Below, one piece after another: positions 1 to 7,397 of a DNA stretch of 12,602 nucleotides. A program made the position numbers and the translations under genes. The stretch is from DATKUC01 sp964577375 (GTDB lineage: Bacteria > Spirochaetota > Spirochaetia > DSM-27196 > DATKUC01): positions 1-12,602 of the forward strand of contig CAZNYW010000092.1 in the NCBI GenBank assembly GCA_964577375.1, read 5' to 3'. Each line of letters starts with the position of its first letter. Positions within the stretch are counted from its first letter, which is position 1. The notes below the pieces were generated by a model. It was given only the letters and a program-made list of their open reading frames with translations, had not been told where the DNA came from and made no database searches.

Positions 1-1
1 G

Positions 2-241
2 ATGTCCAGTAAGGTATCACTGTCGGACAAGTTGGCACAACAAATTCAGAAGTTTCAGGCCGACATTACCAAGCCCGTTGTCACCTACGAAGGCGCGGCC
101 GGCGCGCACGACGACCTGGTAACGGCACTAAGCTTGGCATCGTGGTACGGGACCACTCAGAACCCATGGGAGCGAGTCATAACCGACCTGAAAACCCGCG
201 TACATGCCGACTGGAACCCGCTACAGGCTCGCGCAAGGTAA
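2..241 (+). CDS. Terminase large-subunit-like protein, C-terminal part (5' truncated by window edge)
   Basis: Only the last 79 or so residues are visible and the frame is open to the window edge, so the first ATG at position 2 need not be the true start. The visible part has the pattern 'TYEGAAGAHDDLVTALSLASW' shortened here to its key element HDDLVTALSLASW at about residues 36-48. An HDDLV-A-A-LA motif near the C-terminus is typical of the RNase H-fold nuclease domain of phage terminase large subunits, which cut concatemeric DNA during packaging; the acidic pair belongs to the metal site. The product ends with a basic tail and is followed 9 nt later by a strong intrinsic terminator. A related packaging or phage-derived nuclease is possible. 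The assignment rests on one motif. Confidence 0.5.
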   Translation: MSSKVSLSDKLAQQIQKFQADITKPVVTYEGAAGAHDDLVTALSLASWYGTTQNPWERVITDLKTRVHADWNPLQARAR

Positions 242-249
242 CACTCTCC

Positions 250-287
250 GCCTGGTCCGGTCTATCTCCGCCGGGCCGGGCTTTTCT
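250..287 (+). terminator. Rho-independent terminator after the terminase-like gene
   Basis: An 11-bp GC-rich stem (250-260 with 271-281, including two G-U pairs) encloses a 10-nt loop and is followed by TTTTCT. It begins 9 nt after the stop codon of the terminase-like reading frame, which supports that frame being the true end of a transcription unit. Confidence 0.75.
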
Positions 288-391
288 CATCCTCGCGTCT
301 CACAGTAAGCCGATTTCCCGCCTGAAAATACCTTCAAGGCAGCTTTGAGCGCGATTCCCACGCACTACCCGTGCGTTTGCATGCTCTCGCG

Positions 392-778
392 CTATTCCGT
401 GTCGTGTTGAATCTTAAACCGGATCTGGTCCGCTGTGATGCGAAGCGTATCGGCGACCCTTTCGGTATCCAGAGCGTTGAGATCGCCATTCATTTCAATG
501 ACTTGTCTGTTGCCCTTCAATAGCTTCACATCGAGTTTCGGATAATTCACTTCCTTGACCGCACGGCGCTCGCGTCCCTGATACGGGCCAGTGTCGAAGA
601 TCGATACTCCTGGCAGCGTCGCGAGTGTTCCATTCTCAACCGCATCCGCCAGTGTCCGGAGAGCGGCGCTGAACCACGCAGGGTCAAGTTCGGGAGACCA
701 CGCTGTGCTGTAGGCCGAACTGCTATCGTGAGGTCGGAACGTGATATGGAAAACAGGGAAATTGTCCGGGTTGTCCAT
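392..778 (-). CDS. Hypothetical protein, 128 aa
   Basis: I do not recognise this family. The start at 778 is chosen because a near-perfect Shine-Dalgarno (AGGAGG) lies 5 nt upstream of that ATG; the frame stays open upstream to 928, but only with a TTG or weakly placed starts. The product begins MDNPDNFPVFHITF and has no signal peptide or membrane segment. It reads as a small soluble alpha/beta protein: a beta-like N-terminus, a helical stretch (about residues 38-50, ALRTLADAVENG), a central charged region and a C-terminal helix around ERVADTLRITADQI. It lies between the terminase-like tail and the tRNA-Lys fragment, on the opposite strand, so it may be cargo of the inserted element. Good RBS and a stop shortly before the terminator region favour a real gene; function unknown. 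Confidence 0.6.
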   Translation of the reverse strand: MDNPDNFPVFHITFRPHDSSSAYSTAWSPELDPAWFSAALRTLADAVENGTLATLPGVSIFDTGPYQGRERRAVKEVNYPKLDVKLLKGNRQVIEMNGDLNALDTERVADTLRITADQIRFKIQHDTE

Positions 779-983
779 GAACTCCTCCTGAACTGAGGTT
801 ATTAGAAGTGTAGTCCATTCGTCGAAGAATTGCCCGGCGTGGCGGTATGCGATAGGACGATGAGATTTTTTCGACCTTGAGACCGCGATAGAAGCCATTC
901 CCACGGAAATGTCGGTCTTTTCCTTCAATTGACTTGTTACTTGTTGTGGTGTAGTGTGTTGAAAGGTTGCGACGCGGGCCAGT

Positions 984-1025
984 CTTTTAAGGCGTGGGTC
1001 ACAGGTTCGAATCCTGTGCGGCTCA
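984..1025 (+). pseudogene. 3' half of tRNA-Lys(TTT); putative attachment-site scar
   Basis: From 984 the sequence matches the layout of a tRNA-Lys: anticodon loop CTTTTAA (984-990, anticodon TTT), 5-nt 3' anticodon strand, variable loop GGGTC (996-1000), a perfect T-arm (ACAGG-TTCGAAT-CCTGT, 1001-1017), 3' acceptor strand GCGGCTC (1018-1024) and discriminator A. Upstream of 984 nothing fits: the five bases before the loop do not pair with the 3' strand and there is no 5' acceptor strand or D-arm. No CCA is encoded. Abrupt loss of homology at the anticodon loop is what tyrosine-recombinase integration into a tRNA gene leaves at the distal att site. An intact tRNA-Lys would then lie at the other end of the element. 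Confidence 0.7.
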
Positions 1026-1171
1026 AGTCCTAAGTCCCTTCGGGGAAATAAGTTCCAGAAAGACTACCGGAAGACCGCGCCGCCCATCGGCGTTGCCGTT
1101 CGGCTTCGCCGAGATGCGATGCACAGATGGGGCTGGGAGGAACTCTGTCCCATTGGTGTCTTCGCGATTCA

Positions 1172-1194
1172 CGCGGCGCGAGTCACGCGCCGCG
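1172..1194. other. Strong GC hairpin downstream of the class V enzyme gene
   Basis: A perfect 9-bp inverted repeat (CGCGGCGCG / CGCGCCGCG) with a 5-nt loop sits 46 nt beyond the stop of the minus-strand PLP enzyme. There is no T-run on either side, so it is not a textbook intrinsic terminator; it could stabilise the mRNA 3' end. Apart from it, I see no gene in 1026-1240. Confidence 0.45.
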
Positions 1195-1240
1195 GGTTCC
1201 GGTTCGTCTTGATGCGCCCGGGCGCCCGTCTGTCCGATCT

Positions 1241-2968
1241 CTACCGGTGCGTTCCTGTCTGCTCGGGCTGTTTCTTGTCGTAGTATTCGAACGGAAATGG
1301 ACTCTCTCTGAGGGTTTGAATGTCGGCGTCCGAGTAACGCTCTCTCAACTCTGCGGCCAGTTCCCGCGCTCTCGAAAAGCTTTCACTCCTGAGCCTTGCC
1401 GCTTCAGCCGCGTCAGCCTGCGTGTGCGCGTTGTCGCGTTCCGAGTCGACCGCGGCATCTATCCCGAAGCCGATCTTCTTATTCGCCCAGTCGACATGGT
1501 GCCAGGAGCCGGTATAGATGTCGAACCGATACAGCGGGAGGAAGTACTTTCCTTCCGTAGCGACGAAGAGTACCGCGTCACACAGGTAATCGAGCTCTTC
1601 GTCGGTCAGAAGAAAGTGGAGCGTGATGCGGGTCCATCCGGGCTTCACGCCGCACTTGCCCTGCACGATGAGCTGACGATAGTATTCGGAACGCTCGTCG
1701 CCGATGGCCAGCAGTCGATGCCCGTAGGGTCCGGCGCAGGAACAGCCGCCGCGCGACTGGATGCCGAAAAGGTCGTTGAGGATTCTTGCCACGAAACGCG
1801 GGTGAAGATACGAGGTGCCGTCCTTCACCAGAAAGGAGAGAATCCCGATCCGGTTCTCCGGTCGCGCCGTGCCGATCACCTCGACATTCGGATGGGCCGA
1901 TATCTTCGAGTAGGCGTGCATCACGATCTCGTGCTCCCTCTCCTCGATTTCCTCGGGTCCCATCTTCTCTTTCAGCTCCATCACAAGCGCCGTTTTCCAC
2001 ACCTGAGGAATTCCGGGTGTGCCGGCCATCTCGCGGCCCTCGATGCTCGCGAGATAGTGCTGCTGGGACCGGTTCACGAAATCAACCGTACCTCCTCCCC
2101 CGTGAGTGGGAGGAAGATCGGTGCGGTATATCTTGTCGTGGAACACCAGAACACCGCTGGTTCCGGGACCTCCGATGAGCTTGTGCGGTGAAAAGAAGAC
2201 TGCATCGAAATAGCTCTCCGCGTCGTGGTTTACATCGATGCGCGCATAGGGGGCGAGCGCTGCAAAGTCGAAGAAGGCGAGCGCCTGGTAGCGGTGGAGA
2301 AGCCGGGCAATGGAGAAGACGTCGCTGCGGACGCCGGACACGTTCGACGCCGCCGAAAACGATCCGACCCTCTGTCTTCCGGCATACTCGGGCCGTGCGA
2401 GCTTCTCTTCGAGATCGGTCAGATCGATGAGGCCGTCGTCCGTGAGGCCGATTTCGACGACCTCCGCATAGCACTCGCGCCATGTGACCTCGTTGGAATG
2501 ATGCTCGTAGGGGCCGACAAAGACCACCGGCCTTCTGGAAAGGATCCATTCTTCGACCCCGCCTGCAGCCCCGGAGTCCGGATAGCTTTGAAGCGCATCG
2601 CGGACTCGCGCGAGATACGCAGGCGGCAGATAGACGCCCAGGATCTGCTGGAGCCGCTGGATTGCTCCTGTTGCTCCGTTGCCGACCATGATGATCTTGT
2701 GGTGTTCCCCGGCGTTCAGCAGCTTCTTGATCTTCTCGAGCGACATCTCGAGCACCGTCGTCGAAAAGTTGCCGGTAAAATCATCATCGGTGTGAGTGTT
2801 GCCGTAGCGCGAGTAGAGCTGGCAGAGATAATCCTCGATAAACCGCACCGACCGGCCGGAAGCGGTATGGTCGGCGTACAGCAGCGCTTTCCTGCCGAAA
2901 GGTGTGTCGATGATTGCGTCTTTTCCTATTATGTTGCCCCGTACGAAGTCCCAAAACTCGTTCGCCAT
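1241..2968 (-). CDS. Class V PLP-dependent aminotransferase / cysteine desulfurase-like enzyme, 575 aa
   Basis: A fold-type I PLP enzyme of the class V family (cysteine desulfurases, selenocysteine lyases and relatives), probably cytosolic. Visible elements, numbered from the start chosen here: GNGATGAI (96-103) in the phosphate-binding position, EHHSN (155-159) in the substrate/cofactor loop, D234 in FFDFAAL, and SPHK with the Schiff-base lysine K263. RGGCSCAGP around 406-413 aligns with the RAGHHCAQP type catalytic-cysteine loop of SufS-like enzymes, which puts Cys411 at the active cysteine and adds Cys409. Typical relatives are about 400 aa; here about 120 extra residues follow, mainly charged and helical at the very end. 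The start at 2968 is preferred because GGAGG lies 9 nt upstream; an upstream ATG at 3004 would add 12 residues without an obvious RBS. No suf/isc partner genes are adjacent, so sulfur transfer is possible but not shown; it could instead act on another amino acid. Confidence 0.85.
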   Translation of the reverse strand: MANEFWDFVRGNIIGKDAIIDTPFGRKALLYADHTASGRSVRFIEDYLCQLYSRYGNTHTDDDFTGNFSTTVLEMSLEKIKKLLNAGEHHKIIMVGNGATGAIQRLQQILGVYLPPAYLARVRDALQSYPDSGAAGGVEEWILSRRPVVFVGPYEHHSNEVTWRECYAEVVEIGLTDDGLIDLTDLEEKLARPEYAGRQRVGSFSAASNVSGVRSDVFSIARLLHRYQALAFFDFAALAPYARIDVNHDAESYFDAVFFSPHKLIGGPGTSGVLVFHDKIYRTDLPPTHGGGGTVDFVNRSQQHYLASIEGREMAGTPGIPQVWKTALVMELKEKMGPEEIEEREHEIVMHAYSKISAHPNVEVIGTARPENRIGILSFLVKDGTSYLHPRFVARILNDLFGIQSRGGCSCAGPYGHRLLAIGDERSEYYRQLIVQGKCGVKPGWTRITLHFLLTDEELDYLCDAVLFVATEGKYFLPLYRFDIYTGSWHHVDWANKKIGFGIDAAVDSERDNAHTQADAAEAARLRSESFSRARELAAELRERYSDADIQTLRESPFPFEYYDKKQPEQTGTHR

Positions 2969-3038
2969 TTCCGATGGCCTCCACAAACCAGGCCGATGGG
3001 GCATTGGCCTCTCTACGTCCCTGGTCGACTATATTCGA

Positions 3039-3067
3039 TTCATACCATATACGACGGAATTTCGCAA
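3039..3067 (-). promoter_or_regulatory. Weak candidate promoter for the class V enzyme
   Basis: Reading the minus strand, TTGCGA (3062-3067) and TATGAA (3039-3044) are separated by 17 nt, each 4 of 6 to consensus. A second -10-like TATAGT lies at 3028-3033 without a good -35. Confidence 0.3.
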
Positions 3068-3098
3068 GGTTTGCCGGTTCGCGAAAATCCCGGAATTG

Positions 3099-3127
3099 TT
3101 GATCAATTTGCTCTGAGTTAGTAACAT
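3099..3127 (+). promoter_or_regulatory. Candidate promoter of the liv operon
   Basis: TTGATC (3099-3104) and TAACAT (3122-3127) are 17 nt apart, each 4 of 6 to the sigma-70 consensus. It would give a leader of roughly 85 nt before livJ that contains the hairpin at 3153-3180. Confidence 0.4.
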
Positions 3128-3152
3128 TTATTCCTGAGTTCCACGGCTTGGT

Positions 3153-3180
3153 TCCGGTCTGCAGGCAACCCTGCGCCGGA
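3153..3180 (+). promoter_or_regulatory. Stem-loop in the livJ leader
   Basis: TCCGG pairs with CCGGA and, inside a small asymmetric internal loop, GCAGG pairs with CCTGC around a CAAC tetraloop. No U-tract follows, so it is not a terminator. It ends about 29 nt before the livJ Shine-Dalgarno. A role in mRNA stability or regulation is only a guess. Confidence 0.35.
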
Positions 3181-3218
3181 CGAAGACCGAAACTATGCAG
3201 CTTCTTTCGGAGGAGACA

Positions 3219-4385
3219 ATGACTTTGAAGCGAACCGTCCTTTTTCTATCCATCATGGCGATCGTTGCAGTTTCGCCGCTTCTGGCAAACGGGCAGAAGG
3301 AAAGTACCTCCAACAAGGACTTTCTACTCGGGATCGGGCTCCCTCTCACCGGTCCGAACGCCTCTTATGGCGTCGCTTCTCTCGACTCGGAGAAACTCGC
3401 AGTCGACTACATCAACAATCACGGCGGGATACTCGGTCACCAGATCAAGGTGATCACCTGGGACACAAAAGCCGATCCGGCAACCGGAGTCGCAGGTGCG
3501 CACAACTTCGTGAGCCGACATGTGAACGCGGTGGTAGGGTTTTTCAATAGCGACGTAACGGTGCCGGCGGTACGGATTCTCGAAAATGCCGGCATCCCGC
3601 TTTTCGGCGATAATCCGAGCACGCCGAAGCTCGCTACCCTGCATCTCACCAATTTCATCCGTATTACCGGCGATGACGCGCTCGAGGGGGTCATCCAGGC
3701 TCAGTTCGCCACGCAGAAGCTCAACGCGAAGACTGCGGTAGTTCTGAATGATCAGGAGACCTTCGGTGAAGCCTTCGCGCAGGCGTTCGCAAATGAGTTC
3801 AAGAAGGAGGGAGGCAAGGTGCTCGACTACGAGGGTATCGATCCGACCGCCAACAACTACTCGGCCATACTCTCGAAGATCCAATCGCTGAGTCCCGATC
3901 TCTTTGAATTCTCCGGTTTCTATCAACCGGCAGGACTGCTCGTGAAGCAGGCGCGGCAGACGGGCATCAAGGCTACCTTCATTACCGACAGCGCGGTGTA
4001 CGGGGACAAGTATCTTGGAATTGCCGGCAAGGCTGCCGTGGGAAGCTACATGACCAACCTGCCGATCGGGAGCTCGACCCAGACCTCCTTCGAGAAGTAC
4101 CTTGCGACCAACCTTAAAAGCAAATATGACATCAACGTCGATCCCATCGATGCCAATGCGTTCGATGCGGTGCTCGCCGTCTGGCACGCTGCTCAGAAGG
4201 CCAAATCGATTGCGCCGGCCGATCTGATCAAGGTCATGCACGACATTTCCTATCAGGGCGCAACGGGTCAGGTTTCCTTTCTCCCCGACGGTGACCGCGC
4301 GCAGGTTGACTACAGCATCATCAAGGTGACACCCGACATGAAGTACAAGACGATTCAGACATTCAAAGAGGTGCTCTCCGCGCAG
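3219..4385 (+). CDS. livJ: Branched-chain amino acid/amide ABC transporter substrate-binding protein, LivJ-like (3' end in gap)
   Basis: Periplasmic solute-binding protein that captures the substrate and delivers it to the LivHMGF permease. The start at 3219 has GGAGGAG directly upstream at good spacing; an upstream in-frame ATG at 3195 lies before that RBS. Residues 1-24 form a signal peptide (basic MTLKR, hydrophobic core, 'LLANG') without a lipobox cysteine, so the protein should be secreted by signal peptidase I and free in the periplasm. The mature part opens with GIGLPLTGPNASYG and continues with INNHGGILGHQIKV and NAVVGFF, the characteristic start of the LivJ / peripla_BP_6 family. 389 residues are visible before the run of N; family members are about 370-400 aa, so only a few C-terminal residues are missing. 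Substrate (branched-chain amino acids, amides, urea or others) cannot be read from the sequence. Confidence 0.92.
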
Positions 4386-4485
4386 NNNNNNNNNNNNNNN
4401 NNNNNNNNNNNNNNNNNNNNNNNNNNNNNNNNNNNNNNNNNNNNNNNNNNNNNNNNNNNNNNNNNNNNNNNNNNNNNNNNNNNNN
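4386..4485. other. Assembly gap (100 N)
   Basis: A run of exactly 100 N, the conventional length for a scaffold gap of unknown size. It removes the livJ stop codon and the start of the livJ-livH spacer. The right edge falls inside a 14-bp tandem repeat, which probably caused the break. Confidence 0.98.
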
Positions 4486-4554
4486 TAGCGCGGGCGCAGT
4501 AGCGCGGGCGCAGTAGCGCGGGCGCAGTAGCGCGGGCGCAGTAGCGCGGGCGCA
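4486..4554. repeat. 14-bp GC-rich tandem repeat, five copies visible
   Basis: The unit TAGCGCGGGCGCAG is repeated head to tail without a mismatch: four full copies and a fifth of 13 bp. The array touches the gap, so the true copy number is unknown. Because 14 is not a multiple of 3, the TAG in each unit closes every forward frame, which fits a non-coding spacer between livJ and livH. There are no spacers between copies, so it is not a CRISPR. Confidence 0.95.
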
Positions 4555-4640
4555 ATCGTAACCGTCGCCGCGGGCAACGCAGTCGTCGACTCATGAAGCC
4601 GACGGCGCGGCCCCCGGACCCTGGAGGAAGATCGGCACCT

Positions 4641-5537
4641 ATGTTTCTGCAGGAGCTTGTCAACGGCATCGTGGTCGGCGCTTCCTATACCCTGATTGCG
4701 CTTGGGTTCACGCTGGTCTACGGGCTGATTCGCCTCATCAACTTTGCGCAGATAAGCCTCTACACGCTCGGGGCCTATCTTGCGCTCTTTTTCACACCGC
4801 TTTTTTCAGCCATTCTTCCATCGCATGGGTGGATCGCGTTCGCTCTTTCGATCTGCGTGAGCGGCCTCCTCACGGGTGCCGCCGGTGTAGGGGTCGCCGC
4901 GGTGGCATGGTGGCCGATTCGGAGGGCACCCATAATATCGATGCTGGTCTCCTCCCTCGCAATTCTCATTCTTATCGAGTCGCTTATAGAGGTCTTCATC
5001 AGCCCCCTGCCGATGGTGGTGAAGCCGCCGATCGACGATGTTTCGTTTTCGCTCCTCGGCAGCCGCATCAGCTCGCTCCAGGCGGTGATGCTCGCGGGGG
5101 GAGTCGTCCTCACGCTCGTGCTGTACCTCTTCATACGGCGGACACGGTTCGGACGAGCGATTCGTGCGGTGGCCTCGAACCCGGAAAGTGCGCTGGTCCT
5201 CGGAGTCAGCACGAGCACGACCATCTACGCTGTGTTCGGAATCGCGGCGGCTCTGGCAGGGGTTTCCGGCGTCCTTGTGAGCAATACCTACGGCGTGGCC
5301 AATTTCACCATGGGCGAAATCGTCGGGCTCAAGGGGTTTACCGCCGCCGTTCTTGGCGGAATGGGCAACATCTGGGGTGCGGTCGTCGGCGGATTCTGCC
5401 TTGGTGTGCTCGAAAGCCTTTCGACCTTTCTGCTGCCGAGCCAGTGGACGGCCGTCGTGGCTTTTGCCGTGTTGATCCTGGTGCTGGCATTCCGGCCGAC
5501 CGGTATCCTGGGCACACGGCTCTCGGACCGGGCGTGA
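4641..5537 (+). CDS. livH: Branched-chain amino acid/amide ABC transporter permease, LivH-like
   Basis: Inner-membrane permease subunit that pairs with the LivM domain of the next gene to form the transport channel. The start at 4641 gives MFLQELVNGIVVGASYTLIALGFTLVYG, shown here only in its key parts FLQELVNG and LIALGFTLVYG, the standard LivH N-terminus; GGAGGAAG lies upstream (4623-4630). An in-frame ATG at 4593 would add a Pro/Arg-rich leader unlike the family. The 298-aa product has about eight hydrophobic segments; the conserved cytoplasmic loop FGRAIRAVASNPESALVLGV (about residues 168-187) is the ATPase-contact (EAA-like) region, and GGMGNIWGAVVGG near the C-terminus is also typical. 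Length matches the family. It ends 13 nt before the chosen start of the livM-livG fusion, so the two are co-transcribed. Confidence 0.93.
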   Translation: MFLQELVNGIVVGASYTLIALGFTLVYGLIRLINFAQISLYTLGAYLALFFTPLFSAILPSHGWIAFALSICVSGLLTGAAGVGVAAVAWWPIRRAPIISMLVSSLAILILIESLIEVFISPLPMVVKPPIDDVSFSLLGSRISSLQAVMLAGGVVLTLVLYLFIRRTRFGRAIRAVASNPESALVLGVSTSTTIYAVFGIAAALAGVSGVLVSNTYGVANFTMGEIVGLKGFTAAVLGGMGNIWGAVVGGFCLGVLESLSTFLLPSQWTAVVAFAVLILVLAFRPTGILGTRLSDRA

Positions 5538-5550
5538 GGGAGTGCCCGCT

Positions 5551-7383
5551 GTGATCGACTCACAGAAACGCGCGCTCATCTATGTCGCCGTCGGAATCGC
5601 GGTGGCCGTCGCCTTCCCCTTCGTCATCCGGAGCAGCTACGTCATCGACATCGCTGACGACATGATCATTTGGGCGATCCTGACCGCGGGTCTGAACGTC
5701 GTCGTCGGATTCGCCGGTCTGCTCGACCTGGGCTATATCGCATTCTTCGCTATCGGCGGATATACGTTCGGAGTTCTCGGCTCGAAGTTCGGGGTGAGCA
5801 TGTGGGTCGCCATACCCATCGCCGCGTTCCTCGTGCTCGTTGCGAGCGTGATTATCGGTATTCCCACTTTGCGCCTCAAGAGTGACTATCTGGCTATCAT
5901 GACCCTCGGCTTCGGCGAGATCATCTACCTGTCGGTCAATAATCTCAACTCCATCACCGGTGGCCCAAACGGCCTCTACGACATGCCGGCACCCCGTATC
6001 TTCGGCATCACGCTCCAGCAGCCGACGCAATTCTACTGGTTTCTGCTTATCCTTCTGATAGTCACGATCTTCGCGATTTTCCGGCTCCGGCATTCCCACA
6101 TTGGAAGGGCGTGGCTTGCCGTTCGTCAGGACGATCTTGCCGCCCGGGCGACAGGCGTGAACGTGGTTCGCTACAAGCTGCTCGCCTACATGGTCGGCGC
6201 GCTCTGGGCAGGTGTCGTCGGTGTACTCTTTGCGGCCAAGCAGACCATTGTTTCGCCCACCTCGTTTCAGTTTTCGCAGTCATTCTACGTGCTTTCTTCA
6301 GTAATAATCGGCGGGATGGGCAGCATCCCCGGCGCAGTCGTCGGCGGGTTCATCTTTGTCCTCATTTCCGAGAGCCTCCAGGGCCTCTCTGCGAGCTACA
6401 GCAGCATCGTCTTCAGTCTTGCCCTGCTTCTGGTTATTCTTCTTCGGCCGAAGGGCATCGTGCCTGCGGTAATCGGGAGCCGGCGCCTCTTTCGCAAGCA
6501 CGGAGACGGCGGAGCCAAAGGCGGTCGAGAGTTTCGAAGTCGGACCAGCACTCCCGTCCGGCTGCAGGACGCCGGGGACGTTGCCGAGCGCATCGAGCGG
6601 GAGGAGGCGGTGGTTGGCCGGCGGGGTATACCGCTGCTCAACGTGCGTGAGGTGAGCGTGACCTTCGGAGGCGTAAAGGCCGTGCAGGCTGTCTCGCTTG
6701 CGGTCACGCCGGGAGAGATCGTTTCGGTTATCGGTCCCAACGGCGCAGGAAAGACGACGCTTCTGAACATCGTCTCCGGATTCGTCCGTCCCGGCGCGGG
6801 CAGCGTCGAGTTTAGCGGCCGCGACATCACCAGGCTTCGTCCCGACCTGCGCGCGCGAATGGGCCTCGCCCGGACCTTCCAGACGCCCCGGCTTCTGCCC
6901 ACGCTGAGCGTTCTCGACAACGTCATGCAGGGCGGACACTCGAATTTCGCCGCAGGAGCAATACCGGTGGTCGTCGGGACGCTCAAGCACCGGCACCGCG
7001 AACGGGTCATCCGGGAAGAGGCCGCAGAGCTGCTTGCCGCGCTCGGACTCTCGGAAACGTCCGACTCCGTTCCCACGCAGCTTTCCTACGGAGATCAGCG
7101 ACGCTGTGAGGTCGCACGGTGTCTTGCTCAACACCCCAGGATAATCCTGCTCGATGAGCCGGCGGCAGGGATGAACGCACGCGAAACATCGGACCTGGGG
7201 GACATGCTGTTCCGCGTACGCGAGCTCGGGGTCGCACTGCTCCTGATCGACCATGACATGTCGCTGGTCAGAAAGGTCTCCGACCGCGTGGTTGCGATGG
7301 ACCGTGGGGCTGCGGTTGTCACAGGCGACGTTGATTCGGTACTCCATCATCCTGATGTGGTTCAAAGCTACCTGGGCGGATAG
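5551..7383 (+). CDS. livM-livG: LivM-LivG fusion: ABC transporter permease fused to ATP-binding protein
   Basis: One 610-aa chain combines the second permease and the first ATPase of the Liv transporter. The GTG at 5551 is chosen because GAGGGA (5536-5541) lies 9 nt upstream; a GTG at 5542 abuts that site. Residues about 1-300 are LivM: hydrophobic segments, GLLDLGYIAFFAIGGY near 58-73 and the coupling loop GRAWLAVRQDDLAARATGV near 185-203. A charged, Arg-rich linker of about 45-60 residues follows. The ATPase (about 361-610) has Walker A GPNGAGKT (395-402), Q-loop TFQTPR (442-447), signature LSYGDQRR (511-518), Walker B IILLDEPAAGMN (531-542) and H-loop IDHDM (566-570). The signature has D where LivG usually has Q. 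Its normal C-terminal HPDVVQSYLG is present. All ATPase motifs look functional. No separate livG exists nearby, so this is the only copy here. Confidence 0.93.
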   Translation: MIDSQKRALIYVAVGIAVAVAFPFVIRSSYVIDIADDMIIWAILTAGLNVVVGFAGLLDLGYIAFFAIGGYTFGVLGSKFGVSMWVAIPIAAFLVLVASVIIGIPTLRLKSDYLAIMTLGFGEIIYLSVNNLNSITGGPNGLYDMPAPRIFGITLQQPTQFYWFLLILLIVTIFAIFRLRHSHIGRAWLAVRQDDLAARATGVNVVRYKLLAYMVGALWAGVVGVLFAAKQTIVSPTSFQFSQSFYVLSSVIIGGMGSIPGAVVGGFIFVLISESLQGLSASYSSIVFSLALLLVILLRPKGIVPAVIGSRRLFRKHGDGGAKGGREFRSRTSTPVRLQDAGDVAERIEREEAVVGRRGIPLLNVREVSVTFGGVKAVQAVSLAVTPGEIVSVIGPNGAGKTTLLNIVSGFVRPGAGSVEFSGRDITRLRPDLRARMGLARTFQTPRLLPTLSVLDNVMQGGHSNFAAGAIPVVVGTLKHRHRERVIREEAAELLAALGLSETSDSVPTQLSYGDQRRCEVARCLAQHPRIILLDEPAAGMNARETSDLGDMLFRVRELGVALLLIDHDMSLVRKVSDRVVAMDRGAAVVTGDVDSVLHHPDVVQSYLGG

Positions 7384-7397
7384 AGGGTCGCAGGAAG

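Larger units (their letters stand above)
1..1025. mobile_element. Probable end of an integrated phage-like element
   Basis: This is an inferred unit, bounded on the right by a 3' half of tRNA-Lys at 984-1025 and open on the left because the window starts inside it. It contains the tail of a terminase-like protein, an intrinsic terminator and one unrecognised small gene. Phage-type cargo ending at a partial tRNA is the usual layout of a prophage or integrative element inserted by a tyrosine recombinase. No integrase is visible here; it could lie to the left or be lost. The region could also be a decayed remnant. Confidence 0.4.

Noticed and set aside
142..348. Short plus-strand reading frame near the left end
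   Set aside because: It overlaps the terminase-like frame and runs through the intrinsic terminator, with no RBS or recognisable product.
961..1025. A complete tRNA gene
   Set aside because: Only the 3' half fits; there is no D-arm or 5' acceptor strand, and the bases before the anticodon loop do not pair with the 3' strand.
1127..2191. Long plus-strand reading frame (354 codons)
   Set aside because: It is antisense to the well-supported class V PLP enzyme, with no recognisable domain; long antisense frames are expected at this GC content.
2225..3121. Plus-strand reading frame of 298 codons
   Set aside because: It is antisense to the same enzyme gene and has no family features.
4486..4554. 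CRISPR array
   Set aside because: The repeats are contiguous, 14 bp long and without spacers, and there are no cas genes.
3324..4577. Minus-strand reading frame crossing the N gap
   Set aside because: It is antisense to livJ and open through the N run and the repeat only by chance, since the repeat has no stops on that strand.
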